Made by a program: the position numbers and the translations under genes. Of a stretch of 64,000 nt of DNA, positions 12,052-23,343 are shown piece after piece. Source of the DNA: Blepharisma japonicum (lineage: Eukaryota > Ciliophora > Heterotrichea > Heterotrichida > Blepharismidae); contig CATKHK010000038.1 of NCBI GenBank assembly GCA_949751835.1, positions 124,001-188,000 of the forward strand, written 5' to 3'. The notes under the pieces are model-generated. The model was not told the DNA's origin and did not search any database. It worked only from the letters and a program-made list of their open reading frames with translations. Each line of letters begins with the position of its first letter. Position 1 is the stretch's first letter.

Positions 12052-12831
12052 TTATTTATTTTTGAGCTTTATAAGATCTAAATTCAAGCTGCCCATGCGT
12101 TTTGGCTTCGGATTTTTTTGTTGTTTACTTTCAATCTTTTCCATAAGCAGTTGAATTACTTCCGAATTTTTTTGAATCCTGTCCATAATAATCTCTTTTT
12201 TTTGTGCGAGGCTCAAAAATTCTTCCCTGACCATTGTTTTTCTTCTTTCAATCGATTTATCTTTTGATTTTTTTGCTAAATCATTGATTTCATTCATAAA
12301 ACTATCGATTTCGTCTTTCAGTTTTTCTCTCGTATCAATATTTTCTTTACTTTTTTCCTCATAAATTTCGTGGGGTTTATTGATTTCCTGCAACGCTCTC
12401 AATATTTTATTTCTTGGCCCTAAAGGAATTCCCATATCAATTAAGTCTTCTTTTGTTAAATTTTCAATGTCTTCAATACCAATTTTATTTTTAAGAAATA
12501 CTTCAAAATACTCCTCAACCCCAAGTGTTTCTAAAAATTCAGCTAAATCCTCTTGCAGATCTGTGAATTTTGGAGAATCCATAACTCTTTTATCTTCCAC
12601 ATACTTTTCAGGTGTAAATACATTAAATTCATTTTCTGAATAATTTTCAGTTTGCCTTGGTTCACTATAAGTAGGCCTTAATGGACTTTTAAGAAATGAG
12701 GTTTCAGTTGAGGCAGCTAATGAAGGATCTTCATATTCCCTTGATATAAATGAAATATCAGATGTGAATGGAGAATGAGTTCTCCTATGTTTTGACGCTG
12801 GATGAGATGACAGTTTAGAAGATGAAGCCAT
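12052..12831 (-). CDS. SAM-domain protein with C-terminal coiled coil
   Basis: 259 residues, uninterrupted frame. Residues 1-90 are low complexity, Ser/Pro/Arg-rich and probably disordered. Residues ~95-152 form a SAM domain: FLETLGVEEYFEVFLKN, then IENLTKEDLIDMGI, then LGPRNKILRALQEI. A charged, helical coiled-coil segment follows (about 160-245). SAM domains usually mediate oligomerisation or docking, so this is likely an adaptor; no catalytic domain is present. No Trp codon occurs. The start ATG lies 35 bp from the start of the divergent Sin1-like gene. Confidence 0.85.
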   Translation of the reverse strand: MASSSKLSSHPASKHRRTHSPFTSDISFISREYEDPSLAASTETSFLKSPLRPTYSEPRQTENYSENEFNVFTPEKYVEDKRVMDSPKFTDLQEDLAEFLETLGVEEYFEVFLKNKIGIEDIENLTKEDLIDMGIPLGPRNKILRALQEINKPHEIYEEKSKENIDTREKLKDEIDSFMNEINDLAKKSKDKSIERRKTMVREEFLSLAQKKEIIMDRIQKNSEVIQLLMEKIESKQQKNPKPKRMGSLNLDLIKLKNK

Positions 12832-12866
12832 TTTAATAGATACAGAGTCAGCATGTGTATTATAAT

Positions 12867-14264
12867 ATGGAATTATCTGAAGCCTCGAGTGTAATCAAGC
12901 AGCTTAAAATATTTAAAAAGCCAGAAAATATGTCAAAAATCAAGCCTGAAGAAATTGAGTATATTCATTATATGTTTCTAGAAACAATGAAGAATGAGAT
13001 AGACATTAATAATGAAGTTGAAGAAATCAAAAAAAGAGGTGATGAACCACCAAGTCCAGTCCCAAAACCTAATGATAATGAAACTGAAGAAGAAAATACG
13101 ATAATGCAGTTTGAGCAAGATGATAGTTACAAGTCTGAAACTATTCTTAAAAAAATGTCTATCTTAACTCAAACTCTCCAAACTGAAAATATTGAGGAAA
13201 AGCTTGAAGGAAATCAAGATGTAAAGGTTTATCTTTTTGGAACAAAAGAATTTTTGCTAATAAAAGTGGAGAAGTCTTTAAGTTTTAGAACAATTATCAG
13301 AAAAATTTTAAATGAATTACACAAAAGTGGCTGTAAAATACCTTTAAAACATGGAAATCGTATAGAGGGCTATGAATTGTGATTAGTTGAAGATTTTACG
13401 TTAGAGCCTGATAAAGATCTCCCTATTCCTCTTGATAAAACTTTGGAAGATTTTTCAGTAGACATGCTTGCCATTACAGAAGCTGAAAATGCAAATTTAT
13501 CCTTGAGCCGGTCAGATATCCCACAAGAAAAAATAAGAATTTGATTCGAAAATGAAAAATTTGATTTAGACAAAACACCGAGCTCAAATCTATATGATAT
13601 TTTTATGGAGCTAAATTTATTGCCAAATAACTCTATATATATAAATCCTAATGATTACTGTTTTAAAATTAAAATAATGAACAATGACCAAGATTACGAA
13701 GAATGCGAAGTAAATATGGACATGGCAATACAAACACTAAATACAAATGAATTATTTCTGATTAAAAAAGTATTTGCAGATACTCCAGAAGTAAGCACTG
13801 CTGCTAGCCCTGCAGAAGAATATTTTGATAATACAAATGTAAAATACGACGAATCATTATTCAATATGAGCAAAGCCCAAGCCTGTGCTTATAAAGAGTA
13901 CGAAGTTATCAAAGAAAATTCTCGAGGCAAAAGGCAAAAGCGCATAATGGGAATCGATCAATTAAGGATTTATAATATGACAGAATCTCAAGCTCGACTT
14001 TTAAGAAAGCAGACTTCAAAGCAGCAAAAAGTTTATATCAATAAAATTCAAGGCATTTTTAAAAAAATTGCACACCATCCAGAAATTCCAATCGAAAATG
14101 TCAAACGTATAGAGCAAGAACAAAATTTAAAATGCTTCATGCTTGAGTATATAGAAAATGGCAGCCTTAAATCAAAAATGTACGAAGCCGCCTCGTCACT
14201 TACTGCTGCAGAAATTGTTGCAAAAATTAATAAGCTTCTGCAATTAAGGCTGGATGAAAATTAA
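12867..14264 (+). CDS. Sin1/AVO1-like TORC2 subunit (CRIM and PH-like regions)
   Basis: 465 residues with two TGA-Trp codons, one inside GYELWLVEDFTLEPD. That segment, ending IPLDKTLEDF, resembles the CRIM domain of Sin1, where a similar short acidic LW-ED-x-E-P-D stretch binds TORC2 kinase substrates. A ubiquitin-like stretch (about 113-150, KVYLFGTKEFLLIKVEK) precedes it. The C-terminal ~120 residues (AYKEYEVIKE, GKRQKRIMGIDQLRIYN, ending in a long helix) match the shape of the Sin1 PH domain. If right, the protein recruits substrates to TORC2 at the plasma membrane. Start is the ATG at 12867; the upstream frame has only GTG. Identification rests on remembered motif shape, so moderate confidence for the name, high for the gene. 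Confidence 0.65.
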
Positions 14265-14311
14265 GCTTGATAATACACATGAAAATTTGGATAATTTAAA
14301 ATTTTTAAACT

Positions 14312-16066
14312 CTATTTTGGCTTTGGTGTCCTCCCTCTTTGTGCTTTCATTAAATGGTCCAGAAGCTCCCTTTCTCTCGCCTGTAAAGCTTCCACCCTTT
14401 TCATCATTTGTTCGTTATATTCCCTCAGCTGCTGGATTTCTTCTTGTGGTGGAACAGCAGGTGTTGCTTCTCCAAGTTTAAATTGCATTTGTATTTGCTC
14501 TTCTTGCAGGGCATTCATTCTTTTCTTTAAGTTTGCGTTTTCGTTTAATAAAGTGCTTATCGTGTACTCTTGCGAAACGCCTGATGAAGAGTTTTCACTT
14601 GTCTTGGTAGAGCCTACAAATGAATATTCTAAATTTTCTAATTTTATATGCATACTTTGGTTATCAATCATAGATTGGTGATAATTCTTTTCTGCTTCTT
14701 CTTTGTTTTCTCTTAGCTTGGCATTTTCTTCTCTTAGCTTGTTAATTTCAAAATGAAATTCTTGTAAGGCTGGGTCGTTTGGTGACTCATTATAAGAATT
14801 AGCAAAATCGACCATCATAGGTGGAAGTCCGCCTTGAGCCCTTGCCAATTGTTCTTTTAAGTACTCGTTTTCGAGTTTAAGTAATTGGGCTTCTCTTCTG
14901 AGATTTAATATAAGGTATTCGCTATTATCTACTTGTAGAAGGGGCTTATTCTGTATGTTCATAGCTCTTGTTGCATAATTTAAAGTACTTGTTGTTTCTT
15001 CAATATAAGCATTTGCAGGAGATACACAAGCTATCATAATAGCTCTAGATGACCCTCCTAATGAGTCCATCAAAACCATTGTAAGTTTTGAATCACGATA
15101 AGGAACATGTGGCTTCAATCCTCTATTTTTCTTGTCTCCAAGTGCAGAAATTACTTTTCCCAAAGTAAATAGCGATTTATTTATATTTTTTGTTTCATTC
15201 AGCATATCCCCTTGACTTTTCGTTTCTTTTAATCTCTCGCTTCCTGCTAAGTCTACAAAGTACATTTTTCCATATCTTTTAAAACTATGGCCATCTTCAG
15301 AAGTAATTTCACTAATAAAATAAATCATCAAAATAGAATGAGACCTAGAAGAATCAGCATTTAGTTCATGGCTTCCACTTTTTCTATTTTTCATCCCTTC
15401 ATGCAATACTGCAATTAAATCATCAATATTCGTGCAATCAACTATCATTAGTTCTTCCACAAAAAATCCTTGCTTAGCATTTCACCTGCAGTGCAACACC
15501 CCAGAGCTAGGATTTAGCAAATCTCTGACTTGTTCGTTATAAATTTCAAAAAACCCTGATTTAACAAAATATCTTTCTTGCCGTGATGCCATCCTTTGCC
15601 ATACATAGGAAATTGCCCTAGGGATAATTCCATCAGTTTCATCTGAAGTGTAATCTTGGCGCCCAAATCTTTCTTCTACTCCAGCCATGCTATAAGTTTT
15701 CCCACTTCCAGTTTGCCCATAAGCAAAAGCTGTGCAAGAGTAACCTTCGAGAGCACTGTCTAATAACGAGTGTATCCCAGTTTCAGAAAACACTTCTCCT
15801 TGCTGTGCATCCACATCAAAAATATGATGAAAAGTGTAATTTCTCATTCCTCCTTTCATCTTCAGTAGTAAATTCTTAGGATTTTGAACATCTATGCAGC
15901 TGGAGTTTCCAGTGCTTGCTTCTCGCTGATTTAGAGGCCTTATTCGGATACAAACGCGAATGCTTTCACCTCCTTCTTGCTCAAGCATACTGGAGCCACC
16001 ACTAACTGATGGTGGATGGCTGGGAATTTTATTAGAATTTGATAAGGACTTTACAGGAGATTGCAT
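14312..16066 (-). CDS. Kinesin, KIF12-like (kinesin-12 family)
   Basis: 584 residues. The motor domain is N-terminal: start of motor IRVCIRIRPLN (36-46), P-loop GQTGSGKT (117-124), switch I SSRSH (239-243), switch II DLAGSE (272-277) and HVPYRDSKLT. One TGA encodes the Trp in HCRWNAKQGFFVEEL, a position with Trp in KIF12-type motors. After the neck the protein is continuous heptad-rich coiled coil (about 375-575), so it probably dimerises. N-terminal motor position implies plus-end-directed movement by family. There is no C-terminal cargo domain; the protein ends just after the coil in a short basic tail. Start ATG 16066, stop TAG. An upstream same-strand gene ends 14 bp before the start. Confidence 0.92.
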
Positions 16067-16080
16067 TTTGGTTTTTTATA

Positions 16081-16521
16081 TTATGTTATGTGTATTTTAT
16101 TTACTAGTTTGTCTCGAATACCTGGATAGTAATATAAATATCGTCTATGATATCTATTTATACACTCCCACTCGTCTATTTCTTCTTTAGCAAGATCTCC
16201 GCCCCATTGTCTTTCTCAATCTCTTTTAGATTTAATGCATCGCTTTACCTTAATTCTTGCATGCTGGTTTGTCCTATCAATATAATTTTTTACTTCCTCT
16301 ACTGGGATTTTGCATTGAAGAATTCTTTTATCAAGCTCTTTACCTTGCAGCCCCTGGTCAGCAAGAGCTGAATGCACACATTGATAATAAGACATACGAA
16401 AAGTGCTTAAATTTGAAAAATTAGCTTTAGCTTCATTAAAAAGCATTTTCTTGATAATTCGCTTTTCCTTTGCTGTGTGATAATCATTTCCAACTACAAA
16501 AGGTGGGTCTTGATCAAACAT
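16081..16521 (-). CDS. Small basic protein of unknown function
   Basis: 146 residues, with one TGA-Trp (KRDWERQWGG). The frame runs from ATG 16521 to TAA at 16081-16083. The composition is rich in Lys, Arg, Tyr and Cys with evenly spaced helices. Four single cysteines (YYQCVHS, RILQCKIP, KRCIKS, WECINRYHRRY) could suggest a mitochondrial twin-cysteine protein, but the spacing is not a clear CX9C. No signal peptide or membrane span. It sits 14 bp upstream of the kinesin start and 28 bp downstream of the next gene. Function unknown. Confidence 0.75.
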
Positions 16522-16549
16522 TTATTTATGCGATTATTTATCTAGAAAT

Positions 16550-17362
16550 CTAACCAATGATAATAGACTTGAAATCTTCGAAGCTCAATTTTTCTTTATG
16601 CCTTTGAGCTTTCTTCATTATTAAATCTACCCACATTTCTAGCTGCGGTTTAATTCTTCTTTCAACCATATCAAGGACTTTTAGTAAGTTCTCTCTTCCG
16701 AGGTTTTTGCCAGCTTCATATTCCATAAAACGAAAGAAAACTAAATAAATCTTACATAGCATTCTCTGGAGCTGGAAAATTCTTTTTCTTTCTTTTCCGA
16801 ATTTTTTTATTGACAGGAAATAAGGAGAATTTTTATTAGCTCCCTCGATAGCCTTGAAAAAGTCTTCATTTTTTATTCATATAAGATTTGCTATAGGGCT
16901 CATTAACATGTTTAAAAAAAACTGGTCGCAAACGTAGCAATCTAGAAAAAACTGTCTAATAGCGACAATATGTACCTCCTGGTCGCCTGATAAAGATCTG
17001 ACATAGGTGGTTTTTTGGTAATTATTGTAGATTTCTGAAAAAACTAAATCGATTGTCCAGCATTGGTCTATAGAATAATATCGATCTGTTAAATTGTGAA
17101 TTAAAAGGGGCTTTCCAAGCTTAAGCTTTGATTTAGAAGATTTAGAAGTAGACTCAGCTTGGGACAAAAAAGAGGCTTCTGAATCAGTAGACAAGCATTC
17201 CAGGATAGATGCATTAGAGCTGTCTAACTGTTTTTCTTTTGTAGGAGTTTGAAATTTACTAGAGGAAAGAGTAGCTTTTAGTGCTGTGTAGTTGTTTAAA
17301 AGTGCTTTTAAAGAGTTCAGTATCTCTGTGTCGTTGTTGAAGTTGGCTCGGGCAGGTAGCAT
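16550..17362 (-). CDS. Helical protein of unknown function
   Basis: 270 residues from ATG 17362 to TAG at 16550-16552, with one TGA-Trp (ANLIWIKNEDFF). The first ~75 residues are Ser/Lys-rich and probably disordered. The rest is helical with a hydrophobic, Cys-containing core (RQFFLDCYVCDQFF, RMLCKIYLVFFRFMEYEAG) that is amphipathic rather than clearly membrane-spanning. No recognised domain. It is the first of three closely packed minus-strand genes leading into the kinesin. Confidence 0.75.
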
Positions 17363-17484
17363 GCGATTTTTAATGGAAATTCGAATCTTACGGTAAATTA
17401 TAATCTTTCATATTTGCCTAATCTGCTGACCTAATAGAATTAATTTTTCATGATTATTAAAGTAAATTGAAATTAATGTTAAGT

Positions 17485-17784
17485 TTAATCACTGGGTCTT
17501 AAGTTCTCCAGTTCCTGTCGAAGCTCTTCAACTTCTCTTTCAAGCTGAGCGTTTCTTTCTTTTAAAGCTTCATATTCAGCCCTTAAAGTTTCAGTGTCAA
17601 TGTCAGAAGGGGTTCCCAGATAGCGCTTTATAAAACTAGGTAAAAGTTACTCAATAGCATTTGATGGCTTTTCAGGTTCTTCATAGAGTCCTACAAGAAC
17701 GCGGGTTAATTGATCAATAACTCCGCTCTTCTCTAAATATTTTCTGTATTCTTCTTTTTTGGAGTCAGTAGTTTGGAAACTCAT
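17485..17784 (-). CDS. MYCBP: MYCBP / AMY-1 orthologue (FAP174-type ciliary protein)
   Basis: 94 residues against 103 in human. The opening DSKKEEYRKYLEKSGVIDQL, then LTRVLVGLYEEPEKPSNAIDF and a C-terminal coiled coil (EREVEELRQELENLR), is a near line-by-line match to MYCBP. The second exon is recovered by removing a 15-nt intron, GTAACTTTTACCTAG, at 17636-17650 (reverse strand), which restores NAIDFIKRYLG where human has a similar SALDFLKHHLG. Without splicing the frame hits TAA at once. MYCBP proteins carry a DPY-30/RIIa-like helix pair and bind AKAPs. The Chlamydomonas orthologue FAP174 is a central-pair component, so a ciliary role is likely here. Confidence 0.95.
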
Positions 17785-17998
17785 ACTTAATAATTATATT
17801 TGATAATTAACTCATATTCAAAACGGTTTCTAAGCAGTTTCCATTTATGTGCTTTAACGATATAATTTGAATTGGTGTGAAATAAAGAAAAGAGACTAAA
17901 TTGCATAAGTATATGTAGAGATGATTTATTAATAATTAATTATTAGGAGTTATGTTTTTTATCGATTTTAATTGTGTCTTATTTATGTGATTAATGAA

Positions 17999-19309
17999 CT
18001 ACTGGACTGATTTAACTTTATCTGGATTTTTCTTGCTTATATCTGAATAAAATAGGCACAGCGCGCTTGATACAACAAAACATCCGATTCCAGTCCAAGC
18101 GATTTGCAGCCAATAGGGCATTGGCTCTACAAACATTCCTTGAGAATGTTTAATGATTATCATCCACTCTGTAAACACAATCATATGTGCAAGCCAAGAA
18201 TTTGTGCCTAGTCTCAGTCTAAACCCAGAAGAAATATATTCAAAATATTCTTCAATAGATACCATTGCATAGAATGCCACAAAAAAGACTCTAATAGCTA
18301 GTATTCAGTGATCTGCTGGGATCCATAAAATAAATTTCAAGTAAAAATTGCTGAGATCTGTAGCACTCACAAAAATAACTAGTCATATTGTAGTAATAAA
18401 ATTTTTGCAGGATCCAAACATTTCCCAATTAAAAGAGAGCCAGGAGTGAGGAGTAAGCTGAGAAGCAGTTCTCGACAATGCAGAAAATCGTCCAGTGGCA
18501 CTTCTTTTATCTTCTCCGATTCCCCAAAAAAACTCTTTCATTTGAAAAAATCTGCATGTAAGATATCCAAGATAAATTCCGCCTCCATTGCATAAAATAA
18601 TGTCAAAAATTAAACTATCCCACCAGCACTCAGCAAAATTAGGTATTTGAAATTTCAAAGTAAGCTCTAAAAATTCAAAGAAAACACTTAAAATTCAGCA
18701 GAGCTTCATATCTCTTATAATAATCATCTTAAAGAACCATCCAAGTGCATGAGCAGGGATATATATATCAAAAAAGCAATCCTTCATATTATAAAACATT
18801 GACTCAGGGTGCTCAGGTGTATAAATTCTGCAGTCATCAGCATAATTTTTATCTGGTAAAGACACTCCTAATTTGGGATCTAAAAATGTAAGCAATTGTC
18901 GAGAATCATCAAGATTCTGAAAAAGAAGGTAAACTAGCATTGTAAAATAGCTTAAGCCAACACCTTGAAGCATCCTCCAAAATACCGGATGAGGACGGGA
19001 GAAGAACCCTGAATCTGGCAACTGGACTCCACAAGTAAAAATAAAGACTAGGATAAGACCTAAGAAACCTTGACGCTGGTTTAATAAGGAATCTGAATCA
19101 TCTCTTAAGAATGTGAAATAGCCAAGTATGCCAACGGCTATAAGGAGCCATAGAACTGTGTGTGAAGAATATAGAATTTGGGGAAATTCAAACTCAGGGA
19201 TAGGAGTCTTAGAGAACACTCTGGGTCCTGCACTGTCCCCTGACTGAGTTTGCACTCCAACTTCTTTCATATTTTTATGGCTGACATTGCAAAAATGCAA
19301 ATGTATCAT
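17999..19309 (-). CDS. Phosphatidylserine synthase (PTDSS, base-exchange type)
   Basis: 436 residues with about ten hydrophobic spans. The diagnostic PSS core is present: RPHPVFWRMLQGVGLSYF, then LGWFFKMIIIRDMKLCWILS, then NFAECWWDSLIFDIILCNGG with the catalytic acidic and Asn residues, and LGYLTCRFFQMKEFFWG. Three TGA codons are Trp. Base-exchange PSS enzymes swap the head group of PC or PE for serine in the ER. The N-terminal 40 residues are polar and cytosolic. ATG 19309 follows an in-frame TAA directly; a second ATG (19270) is also possible. Stop TAG at 17999-18001. Confidence 0.94.
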
Positions 19310-19595
19310 TTATCATTTAATGCTTGAGAGAATCCACCTAGGATTAAAAAGAGAATATGTAAACAATAAATTTTTTATATGAATATGGCAAAGCCATTTA
19401 AAAAAGGCAGCAATTATACAATCAAATTTCAATCACAAATTTTATTATTAAATTGTTGACTAATTAATTAATTTTCTAGCAAAATCTCTAAGTCTTTAGA
19501 TACTTAGTATCATAAGAACGTTTATATTTTAAATATTTATTTATAGGCAATTATGGAAAATGATAAGAAATCAACTTATTCATTTCAAAATTTAA

Positions 19596-22244
19596 ATGGA
19601 AGGCGATACTAACGAGTATCAACTCATTTGCCAAAAATTCAAGATAAATCCTATAGCTGATATCAACAATGCCATAGCAAGAAGATACAGCACAGTCTCT
19701 ATTTCTGAATCTTCAATAAATTCACAGCACGAAGAGCATCTTCAAGCAGTTTTCCATTTACTTAAATGCAATTTAGAATTTTTCACCGATCTTATTATCA
19801 CAGGTCAAGCACTAACTGTATCGTTATTAACAAAACTATCTACCTACCTCTCATCAAATTTCTCGCTGAAAAAACTTGTATTAAAATCAAACAAATTTCA
19901 AGAGAATCATTCCCTTTCATTATTATCACAATCCCTCCGAATGAATGCTTCATTGGTCCATCTTGATCTCTCAAATAATCACATAACAGATGACTGCTCA
20001 GCTTTCATATGTGAAATCATAGAGCATAATACATCTATAAACACCCTTATTTTGGACTCAAATAATATATCGAACTCTCAAATTCCTTTAGCACTGACAA
20101 AAAATGATACAATAAGCTCAATAGGAATTTCAAATAACCCTCTGTCCTTTGATTTTGTTGTTTCTATGCTTGAAATGCTAACAATAAACAGAGCTTTAAC
20201 AAATCTTCATATGAATGGGGTAGTTTTTGAAGGTTCAGCACCCTTAAAAGAAAATTCAAGCGGGCAGTTAACGAAAAATGAAGCTGTGATTTTAAAGCTT
20301 GCTTATGTATTAAGGTATTCAACAATTAATTATATAGCAATAGATATCGATCCTTCATGTTCAGTCCAACTAGCTGAATTAGAAAAAACCTTAATTAAGT
20401 ACAATAGAAAACTGACCACAATTAACTGTACCACAATTGATTGAACTAAAGTAAGGTCCATGAGTTCTTTATCAGGAATTCATCGAGCTTTAAGAGCCAA
20501 TACTTGGCTTCTTCAAAACTCTCACTTATCTATTGATAAACAAGCAGAACCTATGAGCGATATTGAAGATATCGTTACGCTAAAGCAAACTAGCTCTCCA
20601 AGAAAGAGCTTGACCCCTCCAGAAAGATTTAATAGAAATATTGACAGTGGAGGACTTAAAGAAGCATTAAAAAAGTTTGCAAACTCCAAAACAAACCGAA
20701 GCTCAATACCATCAATAAGTTCTTCTAGTAGCTCACCAGAAAGACATCCAATTGAAATTCATGAAATTCCTTATCAAAAGGTCAGTTTAGGCTCAGCTGA
20801 AACTCCTCAGTTCACATCATCAATACAAGGAAGATCATTCAAATCTTCTGGAAATTCAAGAAGATACGATAAAATTAGTGAAATTGATACAACAAGCTCT
20901 GATATAGATGAAAAAAGATTTACACCAATGAAGCCTTTATCTAATGATGAACAAATAAATAGTTTATGAAAAGTCGTAAAATCATTAGAAAATGGCTTTG
21001 TGCAGTACATAGAAAATAATAGCAAAGCTGTTGATAATGAAGCTTTGAGAAATAAATTTGCAGAAGTCGACTCAAGGCTTGAAATTTTTGAGAAAAAAAT
21101 TACCAGTTTAGAAAAGAAAGATGCCATGTGGCAAAAAAGAATTGAGGTGATAGAAGAAAACATGAAATATTTGAAAGAAAATTCAAATTTGATTGCAAAT
21201 CAGCTAGAACAGTATAAAAGTTACAATAAAAATGCAGAAAATGAAATCCCTGTAAAATTTGACTATGGAAAATATGAAGAAAATTATTATAAGCAAAGTT
21301 CTAAAATTTCAGCATTAAGCAGTGAAGTAGCAAAACTGAAAGAAGATATGAGTGCTGATGGGCATACTAAAGCAATCCACGATTTAAAAGAAAAAATATC
21401 TTCTTTAGAAGGAAAATTCGAAAATTATCACATCGATGAAATTTCTAAAGAATGAAATAGTATCCGACAAGAAATAGTTTCTAAATACAACAAGCTTGAT
21501 GAAAGGCAATCATTAAGTGCGAGTACCCTCAGGGAGAGCTTAAAACTTTCAAATTCTGAAAGTCTAAAACAGCTGCATATTCAAGATCTTTACCCTGAGT
21601 CTGAAAGTCAGTCTTACTCTGATATGACGAATACTCCACACTTCACTAACCCTGCTCATCTTGTAAGACTAGAAGAAAGACTTGTAGAGCTAGAAAAAGA
21701 GAGAACCAAGGTTGAATGCGTGAAAAAGCAAGTTAGGGATGCACTGGTAATTTTAATATAGTCAAAAGTAAGTGCAATAGAAAATGTAGTCACCAAACAG
21801 CTAAACTCCAAAAGGTTTGAAGACAAAGCTCAAATTCCTGAAAAGCTGAAAAAAATCAGTCCCACAAAAGAAATAATTCCTCCACTAGATATTTCGAGAA
21901 CCTCAAGAAGAAGCTCAATACAGGAAACAGAAAGGATAAAAACTGCAAAAGCTCATACCCTGACCGAAAGATTTGATGAAAAAGGAAACAAAGTATTTTT
22001 ACCTGGAGAAGCTGAAAGTTTAGTAATGAGCGCTATTATGGGGAAAGCCAATAATGACAGACTCGCAGAAAACTTAAAGCAGCAAATTTCTTTAAGCAGA
22101 TCTATTTCCCCTATTCAACCAACTAACTCATCAAGATATTATGTCGAAAAATTCGGAAGTTTGCCTTCACATCAGTTACAAGAGACTTTAAGAAAAAGGG
22201 GTATAAATATTCAGCCATGCCTTACAGAACGTCAAAGATTTTAA
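19596..22244 (+). CDS. Leucine-rich repeat and coiled-coil protein (CEP78-like architecture)
   Basis: 877 residues after three TGA-Trp codons and removal of a 15-nt intron, GTAATTTTAATATAG, at 21747-21761, which otherwise ends in an in-frame TAG. Residues ~60-280 hold irregular leucine-rich repeats of the ribonuclease-inhibitor type (LKKLVLKSNKF, LVHLDLSNNHITD, INTLILDSNNIS, ISSIGISNNPLS). A Ser-rich linker (about 290-450) leads into several coiled-coil segments (470-720) and a Ser/Arg-rich tail. LRR plus coiled coil is the layout of the centriolar protein CEP78, which would suit a ciliate basal body, but the layout alone does not prove it. ATG 19596 is in frame; a more upstream ATG (19554) is out of frame. 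Confidence 0.85.
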
Positions 22245-22276
22245 TGCTATTCATAATTTTTAACTATTTTTACATA

Positions 22277-23014
22277 TTAAACCACACTTATCTCATCAAT
22301 GCTGACGTGTGTTCTGCAATATGGGCACATTGCATTTCGCTTAAGTCATTGATCTATGCATTCACAATGAAACTTATGCATGCATAAAGGGAGGACTCTG
22401 ACTTCAACCCCAGGCTCGACAATTTCTAAACAAATAGAGCAAGTCATGCATTCGTCAAGTATTTCAGTTTTTATTGTCTGAATCTGGTCTTGGGTCAGTC
22501 GAGTGTTGCGCCTACTTCGGTTTGTATCTAAATTAATTAGATCCATCCCAATGATTCTCTGTTGATAATTCATTATCATAAGAATCCCTAATAATGCGAC
22601 TGAGCAAGAAGTTATGCTTCAGTAAATATAGTAGGATACAAGAGTGACTGCTAGCTGATATGACTTTCCCGATTCTGGTAACTAATTATAAATTACGCAA
22701 TATTGTTCTCTTGTTAGCGTGTATATAATTCAATAAGTGCCGATAATTGTCCATAGCAAGTTAATAAATTGCAGCAAAGGTGTCACTATGAGGAACAAAT
22801 TTCGGCAGCTTCGAGTGTAGCCTTGCTGGTGTGAAATGTGACCTATAATATTTAAAATTAAGACAACTGTAATTGATGAAAATTCAATGCATTGTCATAG
22901 TCCAATTGGATATTTGCAAGTTTTGTAGTCTGTGTTGTGAGTTGAGTAGTAAAGAATGGATCGAAATATTGATATGCCTAAAAAAATAATCCAAAAACTC
23001 TTTTGATATGCCAT
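22277..23014 (-). CDS. Membrane RING-H2 E3 ubiquitin ligase
   Basis: 240 residues, recovered from minus-strand sequence that looks broken under the standard code. It has four TGA-Trp codons and one 15-nt intron, GTAATTTATAATTAG, at 22682-22696. Four hydrophobic spans come first (FWIIFLGISIF, FSSITVVLILNIIG, LFLIVTPLLQFINLLW, AVTLVSYYIYW onward), then a basic linker. The C-terminal RING-H2 reads CSICLEIVEPG, LPLCMHKFHCECI, then MCPYC, so all eight zinc ligands are present. ATG 23014 directly follows a TAA. TM-RING proteins of this build ubiquitinate membrane or secretory-pathway proteins. Substrate unknown. Confidence 0.88.
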
Positions 23015-23343
23015 TTAAAATTTATTGCTAATCAAAACCAAATGAGTGTATTGAACCGATAAAGAGTTTTTTTATTTAAATAGTTACGCAATTTCTTATT
23101 ATTTAATTTTATTTATAAATATGCGACTTAAAAAAAAGAATTAAGTAGGATTTGGAAATAAATTTTTACTTTTTGACTAGGAGAGATTGAAGATTAAGAA
23201 TAAAATATGAAAATAATAAAAGTAAAACAAAGAATTTTGTATTTAGCTAAGAACTCCATAAATGTTGAAAAACATTTGAATGGTCACACAATTGTAGTTT
23301 GAACCATTTTTATGAAGAATCATTTTTAAATTTAAATAAGAAG
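23015..23343. other. Intergenic region upstream of two divergent genes
   Basis: About 330 bases, very AT-rich, between the RING gene start and the first in-frame ATG of the next plus-strand gene. The reading frame of that gene stays open back to 23251 without an ATG, so its true 5' end may lie here behind an unrecognised intron. No repeat or RNA gene seen. Confidence 0.5.

Noticed and set aside
19554-19615. Earlier ATG for the LRR gene
   Set aside because: It is out of frame and meets TAA after 19 codons, and no mini-intron links it to the main frame.
23282-23298. A 15-nt GTCACACAATTGTAG intron to give the gene at 23344 an upstream ATG
   Set aside because: Removing it keeps the same frame and brings in no ATG; it also lacks the GTA start and A10 of the other introns.
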